A stretch of 64,000 nucleotides of DNA from Verrucomicrobiales bacterium (GTDB lineage: Bacteria > Verrucomicrobiota > Verrucomicrobiia > Limisphaerales > JAYPXF01): NCBI GenBank assembly GCA_002715965.1, contig PBAL01000023.1:1-64000 (forward strand). The letters run 5' to 3'. The number at the start of each line of letters is the position of its first letter. Position 1 is the stretch's first letter. Below, piece after piece: positions 39,248 to 48,120 of this stretch. The translations under genes and the position numbers were made by a program. The notes below the pieces were generated by a model. It ran no database searches, had not been told where the DNA came from, and saw only the letters and a program-made list of their open reading frames with translations.

Positions 39248-40419
39248 GCGGAAAACGCGATTACTACGAAGTCCTGGGAGTGAACAAGAGCGCTTCGGCC
39301 GATGAGCTGAAGAAGGCTTACCGCAAGATGGCGGTCAAGTTCCACCCGGACAAAAATCCGGACGACAAAAACGCGGAAGAGAAATTCAAGGAAGTTGGCG
39401 AGGCCTATGAGGTCTTGAGCGACAGCCAGAAACGCGCGGCCTACGACCGCATGGGACACGCGGCCTTCGATCAACGCCGTGGCGGTGGTGGAGGCGGAGG
39501 TTTTGGTGGGGGCGGAGGCTTTCACGATCCCTTCGAGGTCTTTCGCGAGGTCTTTGGAGGAGGCGGAGGGGGCGGAGGGGGCAGCATCTTCGACGAACTC
39601 TTCGGCGCTGCCGGCGCGGGTCGTTCGGGAGGCGTACCGCAACGCGGCTCCAATCTTCGCTACGATCTGGAGATTGATTTCAACGAGGCCGTCATGGGGA
39701 CCGAACGCGAGATCACCGTCAGCAAGCTCGACAAGTGCGGGACGTGCAAGGGAACAGGTGGAGAGAACGGCGCTCAAACAGAAGCCTGCAGTACCTGCAA
39801 CGGACGCGGCCAGATCGTGCGTTCTCGCGGGATCTTCAGCGTGGCGCAAACCTGTCCGGACTGCGAAGGCGCGGGGCAGAAAATCGACCGGCCCTGCCGC
39901 AAGTGCGCCGGCACTGGGCGTCGTGAGAACACCACCAAGATCAAGCTCAAGATTCCACCCGGAGTTGACACCAGCGCGCAGCTGCGTTCCTCCGGCAACG
40001 GTGAAGCCGGCACGCTCGGCGGACCTTCGGGCGATCTCTATGTTTTCCTCCACGTCCGTGATCACAAGGTCTTCAAGCGCGATGGGGATGACCTCATTTG
40101 CGAGGTCCCGATAACGTTTCCGCAGGCCGCACTCGGTTCGGATATGGACGTGCCAACCGTGACCGGTAAAACGAAGGTGCGCATTCCCGCGGGCACCCAA
40201 AGCGGCACGGTCTTCCGGGTGAAAGGCAAGGGCGTGAAAAACGTTCAAGGTTACGGGACCGGCGATCTGCTGGTGCGTGTGGTGGTGGAAGTGCCGAAGA
40301 AGCTCACGCTCACCCAACGCGCCAAGCTGGAGGAATTCGCCGAGACCTGCGACGCGGCCGCGCATCCGGAATCGTCCGGTTTCTTCTCGAAGGCGAAGGA
40401 TTTCTTCACCCGGCCGTGA
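39244..40419 (+). CDS. dnaJ: chaperone DnaJ
   Basis: 391 residues. J domain at 1-70 with HPD near 35 ([11 protein letters not shown]), followed by a Gly/Phe region with very long Gly runs (about 80-120). Four zinc-binding repeats follow: [24 protein letters not shown] and CRKCAGTG. The C-terminal substrate-binding domains have [20 protein letters not shown] and [19 protein letters not shown]. It is type I DnaJ, partner of DnaK (not in the window). ATGA overlap with grpE. Confidence 0.97.
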   Translation: MSGKRDYYEVLGVNKSASADELKKAYRKMAVKFHPDKNPDDKNAEEKFKEVGEAYEVLSDSQKRAAYDRMGHAAFDQRRGGGGGGGFGGGGGFHDPFEVFREVFGGGGGGGGGSIFDELFGAAGAGRSGGVPQRGSNLRYDLEIDFNEAVMGTEREITVSKLDKCGTCKGTGGENGAQTEACSTCNGRGQIVRSRGIFSVAQTCPDCEGAGQKIDRPCRKCAGTGRRENTTKIKLKIPPGVDTSAQLRSSGNGEAGTLGGPSGDLYVFLHVRDHKVFKRDGDDLICEVPITFPQAALGSDMDVPTVTGKTKVRIPAGTQSGTVFRVKGKGVKNVQGYGTGDLLVRVVVEVPKKLTLTQRAKLEEFAETCDAAAHPESSGFFSKAKDFFTRP

Positions 40420-40428
40420 TGCCCGGAC

Positions 40429-41160
40429 ATGCATCGCTTCTTCGTTCCCAGGGCTGAAATCGAGGAAGGCGAGTTTGCGTTGCCCGCTGGAGAGGCGCGT
40501 CACTTTTCGCGTGTTCTACGAGGGCGAGCCGATGTTGAAATCACTTTGCTTGACGGAGAGGGGGGAAGGTATCTCGCCAAGGTCGAATCAGTTTCCAAGC
40601 AGGAGACGATAGTAGGGGTTCTTCACCGCGAACATGTTGATCAGCCCCTTCCGCGCATCAAACTTTACCAGTGCATCTCGAAACAGAAATCGATGGATTG
40701 GTTGATCGAGAAGTGCACCGAGATCGGAGTCGCGCACATCGTCCCGATCATCTCCACCAATGCAGTCGCCGTTCCTGCTGAAGACAAGGCATCCGCCAAA
40801 GCCGGGAAGTGGCGCACGCTGGCGGTTTCCGCGCTGAAGCAATCGGGCGTCACCTGGCTTCCGCGCATTGACGAACCGGTGAGCTTCTCAAGTGCCGTTT
40901 CTACACTGAACGGACTCTGCCTCGTTGCCGCGCTTGGAAACGACGTTCCTCCGATCAAGTCCGTCTTGCGCGGTCTGGATGACAGCGAGAGCGACGAGAT
41001 ATCAATCTGGATCGGTCCCGAAGGGGATTTCACGCCCGATGAACTTGCAATTCTGCGCGACGCTGGGGCCAGATGTGTCAGTCTGGGCGATTCGGTCCTC
41101 CGGACCGAGACAGCCGCTTTCATGACTGTGGGCCTGGTGCGCTATGAATTTTCTCGATAG
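40429..41160 (+). CDS. rsmE: 16S rRNA (uracil1498-N3)-methyltransferase
   Basis: 243 residues. PUA-like N-terminus (HRFFVPRAEIEEGEFALPAG, then RHFSRVLRGRADVEITLLDG) and C-terminal SPOUT trefoil-knot domain with LYQCISKQKSMDWLIEKCTE, IWIGPEGDFTPDELAIL and SLGDSVLRTETAAFMTVGLV. It methylates U1498 of 16S rRNA. It begins 10 bases after dnaJ and ends the grpE-dnaJ-rsmE transcript. Confidence 0.94.
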   Translation: MHRFFVPRAEIEEGEFALPAGEARHFSRVLRGRADVEITLLDGEGGRYLAKVESVSKQETIVGVLHREHVDQPLPRIKLYQCISKQKSMDWLIEKCTEIGVAHIVPIISTNAVAVPAEDKASAKAGKWRTLAVSALKQSGVTWLPRIDEPVSFSSAVSTLNGLCLVAALGNDVPPIKSVLRGLDDSESDEISIWIGPEGDFTPDELAILRDAGARCVSLGDSVLRTETAAFMTVGLVRYEFSR

Positions 41161-41248
41161 GCACTCTAGTGGGTTTTACGGGGATTTCAGCGCATTTTTG
41201 GCATAGTAAAACTTGACGATTGGCCAAATTCGCGGAGAAATCACCCGC

Positions 41249-41557
41249 ATGATTCATGTGGTCGCCACAATCGAAGTGGTTGAAGGGAAGCGGGACGCGT
41301 TCCTACGCGAGTTTCACAAGCTCGTGCCGCAGGTCTATGCGGAACCCGGCTGCCATGAATATGCGCCATTCGAAGATGTCGAAACGGATATTCCGGCGCA
41401 GGGCGGTGCACGCAAGGATGTTGTCACGGTGCTGGAGAAGTGGAAAGACGTCGCGTCCCTGAAGGCCCATCTGGATGCCCAGCACATGGCCGAATTTCGC
41501 GAGCGGGTGAAAGACCTCGTCTCCGAGGTGAAGCTCCAGATCCTGAAGCAAGGTTAA
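41249..41557 (+). CDS. antibiotic biosynthesis monooxygenase (ABM) domain protein
   Basis: 102 residues from ATG 41249. A single ferredoxin-like ABM domain: MIHVVATIEVVEGKRDAFLR, then VPQVYAEPGCHEYAPFEDVE and LEKWKDVASLKAHLDAQHMA. Such proteins are small dimers, often quinol or haem-related oxygenases without cofactor; the substrate is unknown. It is a short stand-alone gene between rsmE and the propeller protein gene. Confidence 0.85.
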   Translation: MIHVVATIEVVEGKRDAFLREFHKLVPQVYAEPGCHEYAPFEDVETDIPAQGGARKDVVTVLEKWKDVASLKAHLDAQHMAEFRERVKDLVSEVKLQILKQG

Positions 41558-41591
41558 GCCGGCGCTTGCCGCTATCTCTCGATCCCCATTC

Positions 41592-43658
41592 ATGAAGGAA
41601 GATCCCGAGTCCACGTCCCAGTCCCGGGGCGGGCTGGCGGATGTTCATCCGGGCGTTTGGCTGACCATAGCAGCAGTCGTGGTTGCCGGGGCCGCATTGA
41701 TCGGACGCAAGGATCGGCCGGCCGAAGTCAGCAAAGCTGAATCTGCTCCTCCCCGCCCGGTGGGCGGTACGCCTCAAGCGCCCGCGGCCAAGCCGGCTCC
41801 CCTCCTTACAACCACCCCGAGCAATCCCGCGCCGCAATCCGTTCAATCGCCAGTTGCCGTTCCATTCCAAGCGGGTGTGACCACCTACAACGGAATTGTT
41901 CTTCCCGCGAATTGGCCGCCCAAGTACAGCCTGCCGGTTGCCAGTTCCATGCTTCCGCCCTACCTCACCAATCCTCCCCCGGTGATCAATGTGGACAATG
42001 GCCGGCAATTGTTCGTCGACAACTTCCTCATTGAAGACACCAATCTGCGCCGCGAATGGGCGCGGTTGGAACTGCACACCAACAACCCGATTCTAAAGCC
42101 CGATCAGACGTGGGAACAGGAGGGCAAAGGGCCGATGGCCATTCCTTACAGCGACGGTGTGTGGTGGGACCCGACCAACTACCATTTCAAGATGTGGTAT
42201 ATGGCCGGATACAACAAAGCCACTGCGCTCGCCATTTCCAGCAATGGTATTGACTGGGTGAAACCGCACCTTCACGGCAAGAGCGGCAGCAACGTTGTTC
42301 AACCCGACGTGCGCGATTCGTCCTCCGTGTGGCTGGACTTGGAAGACCAGAATCGAGATCACCGCTACAAGATGTTCCGTTCGCATCCGACCAACGGCTC
42401 GTGGGGCCTGACGCTGCATGCATCGGCCGACGGAACGAACTGGGGCCCCGGATTGCGCCACTACGGACCCGCCGGGGATCGCTCGACCGTGTTTTTCAAT
42501 CCCTTCCGCAAGGTCTGGGTGTTCAGCCTGCGGGACACACAACTTCCCCGCACGCGACGTTACTGGGAAATGCGTGATCTCCTCAACGACCCCCAGTGGA
42601 AAACCATCAACGACGCTCCGCCCTGGCTGGCAGCGGACGCGCTCGACAAACAGGATCCGAAATACCAGATGCCTGTCCAGCTCTACAACTTCGACGCCAC
42701 GCCTTACGAGAGCTTGATGGTCGGTCTGTTTACTCTCTGGAAAGGCGACGACAAGATCGCGCCCAAACACAATGAGATTCAGCTGGGCTTCAGCCGCGAC
42801 GGATATCATTGGCTGCGCCCATTGCGCTCAGCGTTCGTTGCGCCGTCCGGAGCTCCGGGAACGTGGAACTATGGCAATCTTCAATCCGTGGGAGGCGGGT
42901 TCCTCGTTCATGGCCGGCGCCTGAATTTCTACTTCAGCGCAAGATCAGGCTCCGGCGAAAGCAACGCGGTCAACGGTGCGATCAACGGCGCGGTGGGAGT
43001 CGGCTCGATCCGCCGGGACGGATTCGTGGGAATGGTGGGAGACAAGGATGATGGTTACCTGATGACCCGGCCGATCAAGTTCGACAAACGCTACGGATAC
43101 GTCTTCATCAACATGAAGACGAACGCGCCAGACGGGGAGATTCGCGTGGAGATTGTGAGCTCTGCCAGCGTGAAGCTCTCGGCAACCAACATGCAGTACG
43201 GGCTGGTGCAGCTGACCAAGAACGAAACCGGAGAGACATTCGTTTTCAACAAGTCGACCTGCATGCCATTGGCCCACGACCAGACGCTGATGACCGTGAA
43301 TTGGCAGGGTGTTCCCGACATAAGCCCGCTGATGCACCGCCCCTTCCGGCTGATGTTTCACGTGAAGAAAGCCACTCTGTATTCCTTCTGGATCACCAAT
43401 CGCCGACTGGGAGGCAGCGAGGGATACAACGCAGCCGGCGGATTGCACATGAACGCTCATTACGACCGCATTGGCAATGCCTCGTACCGTCCTGCCAGCT
43501 ATCGTCCCGCACACCTTCGGCCGAAATCCGAGACCAATGCCCCGCTTGTCCTGGCGCCCACAAACGCTCCTCCCGCGACCAACACCCCTCCGGCTACAAA
43601 CGCTCCGGTAACCAATTCCCCACCGGCGACCAACTCTCCCCCAGCGAAGAAACAATAG
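41592..43658 (+). CDS. membrane-anchored beta-propeller glycosidase-like protein
   Basis: 688 residues. One N-terminal membrane helix (VWLTIAAVVVAGAALIG, about 22-38) is followed by a Pro/Ala-rich linker (40-100). The large domain (about 130-600) has features of five-bladed propellers of the GH32/43/68-like type: RQLFVDNFLIEDTNLRREW, then DGVWWDPTNYHFKMWYMAGY, SSSVWLDLEDQNRDHRYKMF, HASADGTNWGPGL and LGFSRDGYHWLRPL. The C-terminus is a tandem of TNxPPA units (about 655-684), probably a wall or surface spacer. No catalytic triad is claimed. It may act on plant or algal polysaccharide. Confidence 0.7.
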   Translation: MKEDPESTSQSRGGLADVHPGVWLTIAAVVVAGAALIGRKDRPAEVSKAESAPPRPVGGTPQAPAAKPAPLLTTTPSNPAPQSVQSPVAVPFQAGVTTYNGIVLPANWPPKYSLPVASSMLPPYLTNPPPVINVDNGRQLFVDNFLIEDTNLRREWARLELHTNNPILKPDQTWEQEGKGPMAIPYSDGVWWDPTNYHFKMWYMAGYNKATALAISSNGIDWVKPHLHGKSGSNVVQPDVRDSSSVWLDLEDQNRDHRYKMFRSHPTNGSWGLTLHASADGTNWGPGLRHYGPAGDRSTVFFNPFRKVWVFSLRDTQLPRTRRYWEMRDLLNDPQWKTINDAPPWLAADALDKQDPKYQMPVQLYNFDATPYESLMVGLFTLWKGDDKIAPKHNEIQLGFSRDGYHWLRPLRSAFVAPSGAPGTWNYGNLQSVGGGFLVHGRRLNFYFSARSGSGESNAVNGAINGAVGVGSIRRDGFVGMVGDKDDGYLMTRPIKFDKRYGYVFINMKTNAPDGEIRVEIVSSASVKLSATNMQYGLVQLTKNETGETFVFNKSTCMPLAHDQTLMTVNWQGVPDISPLMHRPFRLMFHVKKATLYSFWITNRRLGGSEGYNAAGGLHMNAHYDRIGNASYRPASYRPAHLRPKSETNAPLVLAPTNAPPATNTPPATNAPVTNSPPATNSPPAKKQ

Positions 43659-43666
43659 ATCTGTTA

Positions 43667-43874
43667 GTCTGGGCGTGTTCGAAAACATTGTGGAGCGCCG
43701 AGCAGTGCTCGGCACTGGTGGCCTTGCCAATGATGCTCGCTCAGTCCTTTTCAGGAACTCTTGAAAGCTGTCGCATCAGCGCAAAGGCCAAACTCCTTGA
43801 AAACTCCAGAGCGGGCACCATTGGATTGTAGTGGCATGCCGGCCAGTGCCCGGCGCTCCAGTTTTCGAACAGAC
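43667..43874. repeat. MITE-like element with interrupted terminal inverted repeats
   Basis: The two ends match in inverted order: GTCTG/CAGAC, GTTCGAAAAC (43677) with GTTTTCGAAC (43861), TGGAGCGCCG (43691) with CGGCGCTCCA (43851), and GGCACTG with CAGTGCC. The left arm also contains the palindrome GAGCAGTGCTC. The inner 120 bases are unique and hold no gene. It fills the gap between two convergent genes. Confidence 0.6.
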
Positions 43875-43897
43875 CCCAGCCAGACCTATCCGTTTGA

Positions 43898-44962
43898 TCA
43901 GTCCGATCGAACGGATCGCTTCAGCTCTTCAACGTCTGCTTTGGCAACAGCAAACATCCGCTCGAACATCACGTCCGCATTCAGGCTGTCGTAGTTCTCG
44001 ATCGCCCCGACGATTCCGTTGCTTTCGTTAGCCTCAACGTGAGCGATAAACTGATTCAGATCGGCCGACAGTGATATCGCCGTATCCAACGACATTTGCT
44101 TCTCGATCAATTCACTCGCTTTGTCCGGCCACCAGTTGGAGTCCACGAGTGCTGGATTGATCCGTTCGATGTTGGCGGTCTCCATCGCGCCCGCATGTTG
44201 ATCGCCACGATCACCGGCAAATTCCACCAACGGATCATGCAGCCAGCGAAACCCCGATACCTCGCAACGGCTCTTCTTCATCCCTGCTTGGATTGCGTTC
44301 CGATGAACGATGGAGCCGTGCACATCCACCACATAGATGGCCTTGGGCGAACACCATTCCAGGACCGCATTCATAAACCCGGCGACATAACGCGTCACCA
44401 AGGGAGGAGTCAGATCGATGCTCAATCCGAAAGGAAGTCCCCACGTGAGATGGCCATATTCCACCGGCGGAAGAATCGTCAGCGAATCATCGCTCTTGGC
44501 CAGGTGTTTGAGCACGGCATAGCTCTGCAGCGTGTCTGTCATCAAGGGCAGGTGCGGGCCATGTTCTTCCACCGCCGTGTCCACACTGAAGCAGGCAATC
44601 TCGGCTTGGGCTTTCTGCGGCGCACACCGGGGAAGTTCAACCACCTCCAGCGTGGCCGAAGAGATTTCGCGGTCTTTAGTGCCGAGAAAGAAGGGGAAGC
44701 ACTCATGAATCCGTTTCATTACTGCTTCTTTCAAGTCCGCATCTAGCGCTTCGTGATAAAGTGGTGGCAGCACCAGCCCTCCGAGTTCTCTCAGCGCTTC
44801 CGCACCGGTTTCCAACGAGCAGATGGGAAGCACAATTCGCTCAGCGGCAAGTCGTTCACGCAGGCGGTCGATGGTGTAACCGGTCAGCAACCAACCGCTG
44901 TTTACGCTGCGGGGGAGATAGTCGGGATCAAGCAGGTGCACGGTGGAGAAATATATTTCCAC
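43898..44962 (-). CDS. creatininase family protein
   Basis: 354 residues. The metal-binding blocks of the creatininase/MftE fold are present: SVDTAVEEHGPHLPLMTD (Glu, His and Asp), VDVHGSIVHRNA (His, with the usual GHGGN changed) and DQHAGAMETANI (His and Glu). Residues 1-115 resemble a degenerate second copy (LPICSLETGAEALRELGGLV, then LPPLYHEALDADLKEAVMKR). The family hydrolyses cyclic or linear amides; the reaction here is unknown. It converges on the propeller gene and is divergent from the transhydrogenase pseudogene. Confidence 0.8.
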   Translation of the reverse strand: MEIYFSTVHLLDPDYLPRSVNSGWLLTGYTIDRLRERLAAERIVLPICSLETGAEALRELGGLVLPPLYHEALDADLKEAVMKRIHECFPFFLGTKDREISSATLEVVELPRCAPQKAQAEIACFSVDTAVEEHGPHLPLMTDTLQSYAVLKHLAKSDDSLTILPPVEYGHLTWGLPFGLSIDLTPPLVTRYVAGFMNAVLEWCSPKAIYVVDVHGSIVHRNAIQAGMKKSRCEVSGFRWLHDPLVEFAGDRGDQHAGAMETANIERINPALVDSNWWPDKASELIEKQMSLDTAISLSADLNQFIAHVEANESNGIVGAIENYDSLNADVMFERMFAVAKADVEELKRSVRSD

Positions 44963-44990
44963 CCCTCCGGTGTCATCTCATATTTCGCGC

Positions 44991-46399
44991 ATGCCAGAAA
45001 ACGGCTACGACCTGATAGTGATCGGCTCTGGCCCCGCTGGGGAAAAGGAGCAGCACAGGCAGCCTACTTTGGGCAGAAAGTTGCGCTGATCGAGAAGGAA
45101 CCCGAGCTTGGTGGGGCGGCAGCAAATACGGGGACATTGCCTTTCAAGACCCTGTGCGAAACAGCTCTCTATCTTTCCGGCTTTCGACAGCGTGGACTGT
45201 ATGGCATCCACCTGACCGTGAAAGACCAGGTAACCGCCCGTGATTTCCTCTATCGCGAACGAGTCGTTGCCGAAGCCGAACGCGATCGTGTCTCCGGCAA
45301 CCCCGATCACCACAAGGTGGATCAGGTGCCCGGTAAGGCGGAATTCATGGACGCTCACACCATCAAGGTGAGCAGTCGTGACGGGGAAACCAGCGTAATG
45401 ACCGGCAAGGCGATGCTCGCGGCCACCGGCTCGTCTCCCTATTGCCCGCCAAACTCTCCCTTCGATCATCCGCGCGTGTTCGACTCGGACACAATCCTCC
45501 AGATCGAAGAACTCCCTGACTCGATGTTGGTCGCCGGCGGTGGTGTGATCGGTTGTGAGTAGGCCTGTATGTTTGCCGCGCTGGGCATCGAGGTCACGCT
45601 GGTTGAAGGACGTGATGTGTTGCTGGGTTTTATGGATACCGAGATCTCCGAGACCCTCACCGAGCACATGGAGGTCATGGGCATCAAGATCGTCAAACCC
45701 GATGCCACCGAATCCGTCACGGCCGATGATAAGATCGAAGTGCGGTTGAAATCCGGCATGCAGCTGACAGTCGACTCCCTCCTTGCTGCAACCGGACGAG
45801 GTGGGAATACCGACGGTCTCGGCTTGGACAGGCTGGACGTGGAGGTCAACAAGCGCGGACAGATACTGGTCAATGAGAACTATCAGACCGCCGTCCCGCA
45901 CATCTACGCGGCCGGGGATGTGATCGGATTCCCTGCCCTTGCATCGACCTCGATGGAACCGGCACGTCTCGCGATGGTTCACGCCTTCGACCTCAAGTAC
46001 AAGGAAGGCTTGGCGCACATTCTCCCCTATGGAATTTACACAATCCCCGGATGCTCGATGGCCGGTGAGACAGAGGAGTCCCTCACCGCACGCCAGATCC
46101 CCTTTATCGCCGGACGCGCAAAATACAATGCCAATGCCCGCGGTCAGCTTATCGGTGACGCAGATGGCTTTCTGGAATTGCTCTTCCACGCCCAATCCCG
46201 AAAACTCCTGGGCGTCCACGTCATCGGCGAACAGGCGAGCGAACTCGTGCACACCGGATTGACCGCGATGATGATGGGGGCAACCACCGATCTCTTCATC
46301 CAGACCTGCTTCAATTACCCGACGCTCACTGAAATGTACAAATACGCGACCTACGACGCGCTTGGAAAACTGACCAAGGGCGAAGATCTCCAGGCATGA
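44991..46399 (+). pseudogene. sthA: Si-specific NAD(P)+ transhydrogenase gene with one frameshift and one amber stop
   Basis: Starts MPENGYDLIVIGSGPAGEK at ATG 44991, the FAD-binding motif. At about 45045 the frame must shift by one base to continue GAAQAAYFGQKVALIEKEPE, so one G seems lost from a GGGA run. The frame then runs through ATGSSPYCPPNSPF and MLVAGGGVIGCE to TAG at 45560-45562, exactly where the conserved Tyr of GCEYACMFAALG belongs, and continues in the same frame to 46399 (AAGDVIGFPALASTSMEPAR, then ARGQLIGDADGFLELLFHAQ). The redox-active Cys pair of lipoamide dehydrogenase is absent (GGAAANTGTLPFKT), which points to the soluble transhydrogenase. With both lesions no full-length protein is made, unless they are sequence errors. 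The SDR gene overlaps its stop. Confidence 0.8.
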
Positions 46400-47181
46400 A
46401 AATCAAGGACAAGACCGCCCTGATTACCGGAGCAAGTCGTGGTGTCGGCGCAGCCACGGCCCTGCAACTCGCTTCGGAAGGTTGCCGGATTGCGATCAAC
46501 TACCGGCAATCGAGGAGCGAAGCCGAAGATGTTCTTGCCCAACTCGAAGCCAAGGGAGTCGAGGCGTTGATCGTTCAGGGAGACGTCGCCATTGATGACG
46601 ATTGCCAACGCATCGTTTCTGAGACAATCGAGCGATTCAGCGGGCTCGATATCCTCGTAAACAACGCCGGCACGACGAGCTTCATCGACTTCTCTGACCT
46701 GAATGCGGTCACCGATGATATCTGGAACTCGATCATGGACACCAACGTGAAGGGCGTCTTCCAATGCGCCCGTGCCGCTGCGCCTCACCTCACAGATTCT
46801 GGGGATGGAATCATCGTCAATGTTTCCAGCATCGCCGGCTTCATCGGAGCCGGCAGTTCCATTCCCTACTGCGCATCCAAGGCCGCCGTAATTAATCTCA
46901 CCATTTCGCTCGCCCGCACGCTTTGCCCCAGAGTGCGGGTCAATGCCGTTGCCCCCGGCGTGATCGATGGCGAATGGCTGCGTCGCGGTTTGGGTGACGA
47001 TTTCGAATCCGTGCTGGAAACGAAGGCCAACGAGGCACCGCTTGGAAAAGTGAGTCAGCCGGACGACGTGGCGACCGCCATCCTTGGCCTGATTCGCTCA
47101 AACCTGGTGACCGGCCAGACCCTTACCGTCGACGCTGGGGCCAGCTTGGGAGGGGCAATTTCCGGATCTGCGATGAAGTAA
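46396..47181 (+). CDS. short-chain dehydrogenase/reductase (FabG-like)
   Basis: 261 residues. Classical SDR: cofactor motif TGASRGVGAATALQLA (about 11-26), INYRQSRSEAEDV suggesting NADPH preference, NNAGTTSFIDF, the catalytic Ser in IIVNVSSIAGFIG, and YCASKAAVINLTISLARTL with the catalytic Tyr and Lys. The end reads LVTGQTLTVDAGASLGGAIS. It overlaps the end of the broken sthA (ATGA). The substrate is unknown; 3-oxoacyl-ACP reductase is one possibility. Confidence 0.88.
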   Translation: MKIKDKTALITGASRGVGAATALQLASEGCRIAINYRQSRSEAEDVLAQLEAKGVEALIVQGDVAIDDDCQRIVSETIERFSGLDILVNNAGTTSFIDFSDLNAVTDDIWNSIMDTNVKGVFQCARAAAPHLTDSGDGIIVNVSSIAGFIGAGSSIPYCASKAAVINLTISLARTLCPRVRVNAVAPGVIDGEWLRRGLGDDFESVLETKANEAPLGKVSQPDDVATAILGLIRSNLVTGQTLTVDAGASLGGAISGSAMK

Positions 47182-47192
47182 TGGATTACCTT

Positions 47193-47208
47193 GTATAATG
47201 GGTATAAT
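47193..47208 (+). promoter_or_regulatory. tandem TATAAT hexamers upstream of the NADAR gene
   Basis: GTATAAT occurs at 47193-47199 and again at 47202-47208, two bases apart; each contains a perfect -10 hexamer. No good -35 hexamer lies at the right distance. The rest of the 306-base gap (47182-47487) shows no gene. This is a weak promoter candidate. Confidence 0.25.
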
Positions 47209-47487
47209 TAATCTCACCACTCATCCTTCAAAAAACCCGTAAAACCCCGCAGAAATCAGGCGAATCTCCGGCCACGGATTTGTTCGGGCTCTAAATCTTC
47301 GTGTTTTTGCATCTTTCCTTTGCCCCGAAAGCCAGAACTAGGCTAAGCTGGGCGTTCGCAGTGGCCTTAGGTCCCAGAACCCTCGCCCAAGCCACAGTGA
47401 GTTCGAATATCGATTGCCAAATTGGTGTCGATCATGTGACGCGAAGGCATGGCAGACCTTCGCTCTACTGAGACTGAAATAGCGATA

Positions 47488-47973
47488 ATGAAGACAGAAG
47501 AAAAGAAACCGGTTAAATTCAGTGGTGTCTCCGACAAGAACGGCTACTTCTCAAACTTTGCCTCATTCCCCGTGACGATTGATGGCAAGACGTGGCCGAC
47601 CGTTGAACACTATGTTCAGGCACGCCAATTCAAGAACGGCGAATACGATGAGGAAATCCTCAAGTATCGCTCCGCCTCCATCGTCGTTCGCATGAGCCGC
47701 GAGCGCGAAGGCGCCCGGCGCGCCGACTGGGACAAGGTCAAGGACAAGGTCATGCGCAAGGCAGTGAAGGCCAAGTTCAGCCAGCACGAGAATCTCCGCG
47801 AGCGCCTGCTCGCCACCGGTGACCAACCCATCGTTCAAAACACCCCCAACAACGACTATTGGGGAGACGGCGGTGATGGTTCCGGACAGAACCGCATGGG
47901 CAAGATCCTCATGGAAATCCGCACGCAGATGGCTAAAGACCACCCCGACGTCGTCAAACGTCTGCGCAAGTAA
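47488..47973 (+). CDS. NADAR family protein (YbiA-like, DUF1768)
   Basis: 161 residues from ATG 47488; a start at 47449 is possible. NADAR markers: NGYFSNFASFPVTIDGKTWP, TVEHYVQARQF, and the C-terminal block NTPNNDYWGDGGDGSGQNRM followed by GKILMEIR. YbiA-type enzymes act as N-glycosidases on riboflavin intermediates, and other NADAR proteins act on ADP-ribosylated substrates. The gene is followed by its own terminator. Confidence 0.88.
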   Translation: MKTEEKKPVKFSGVSDKNGYFSNFASFPVTIDGKTWPTVEHYVQARQFKNGEYDEEILKYRSASIVVRMSREREGARRADWDKVKDKVMRKAVKAKFSQHENLRERLLATGDQPIVQNTPNNDYWGDGGDGSGQNRMGKILMEIRTQMAKDHPDVVKRLRK

Positions 47974-47986
47974 GCAATCGCTCTCC

Positions 47987-48016
47987 AAAAGCCCGGTCGC
48001 AAGACCGGGCTTTTTT
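47987..48016 (+). terminator. rho-independent terminator after the NADAR gene
   Basis: AGCCCGGTC pairs with GACCGGGCT around a GCAA loop, with A residues before and six T residues after, so it can act in both directions. Confidence 0.92.
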
Positions 48017-48120
48017 GTTTGACGGTTTGGTGGCTGCGTTATGAAGCGGTGTTCCTGCCGAATTGGGAGACCTTCGGTCGGAAATGAGATCTGGTCAGGA
48101 GACCCGTCCACAACAAGTTC

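Noticed and set aside
39235-40503. A 422-codon minus-strand frame opposite dnaJ
   Set aside because: Shadow caused by high GC in the third codon position of dnaJ; no family features.
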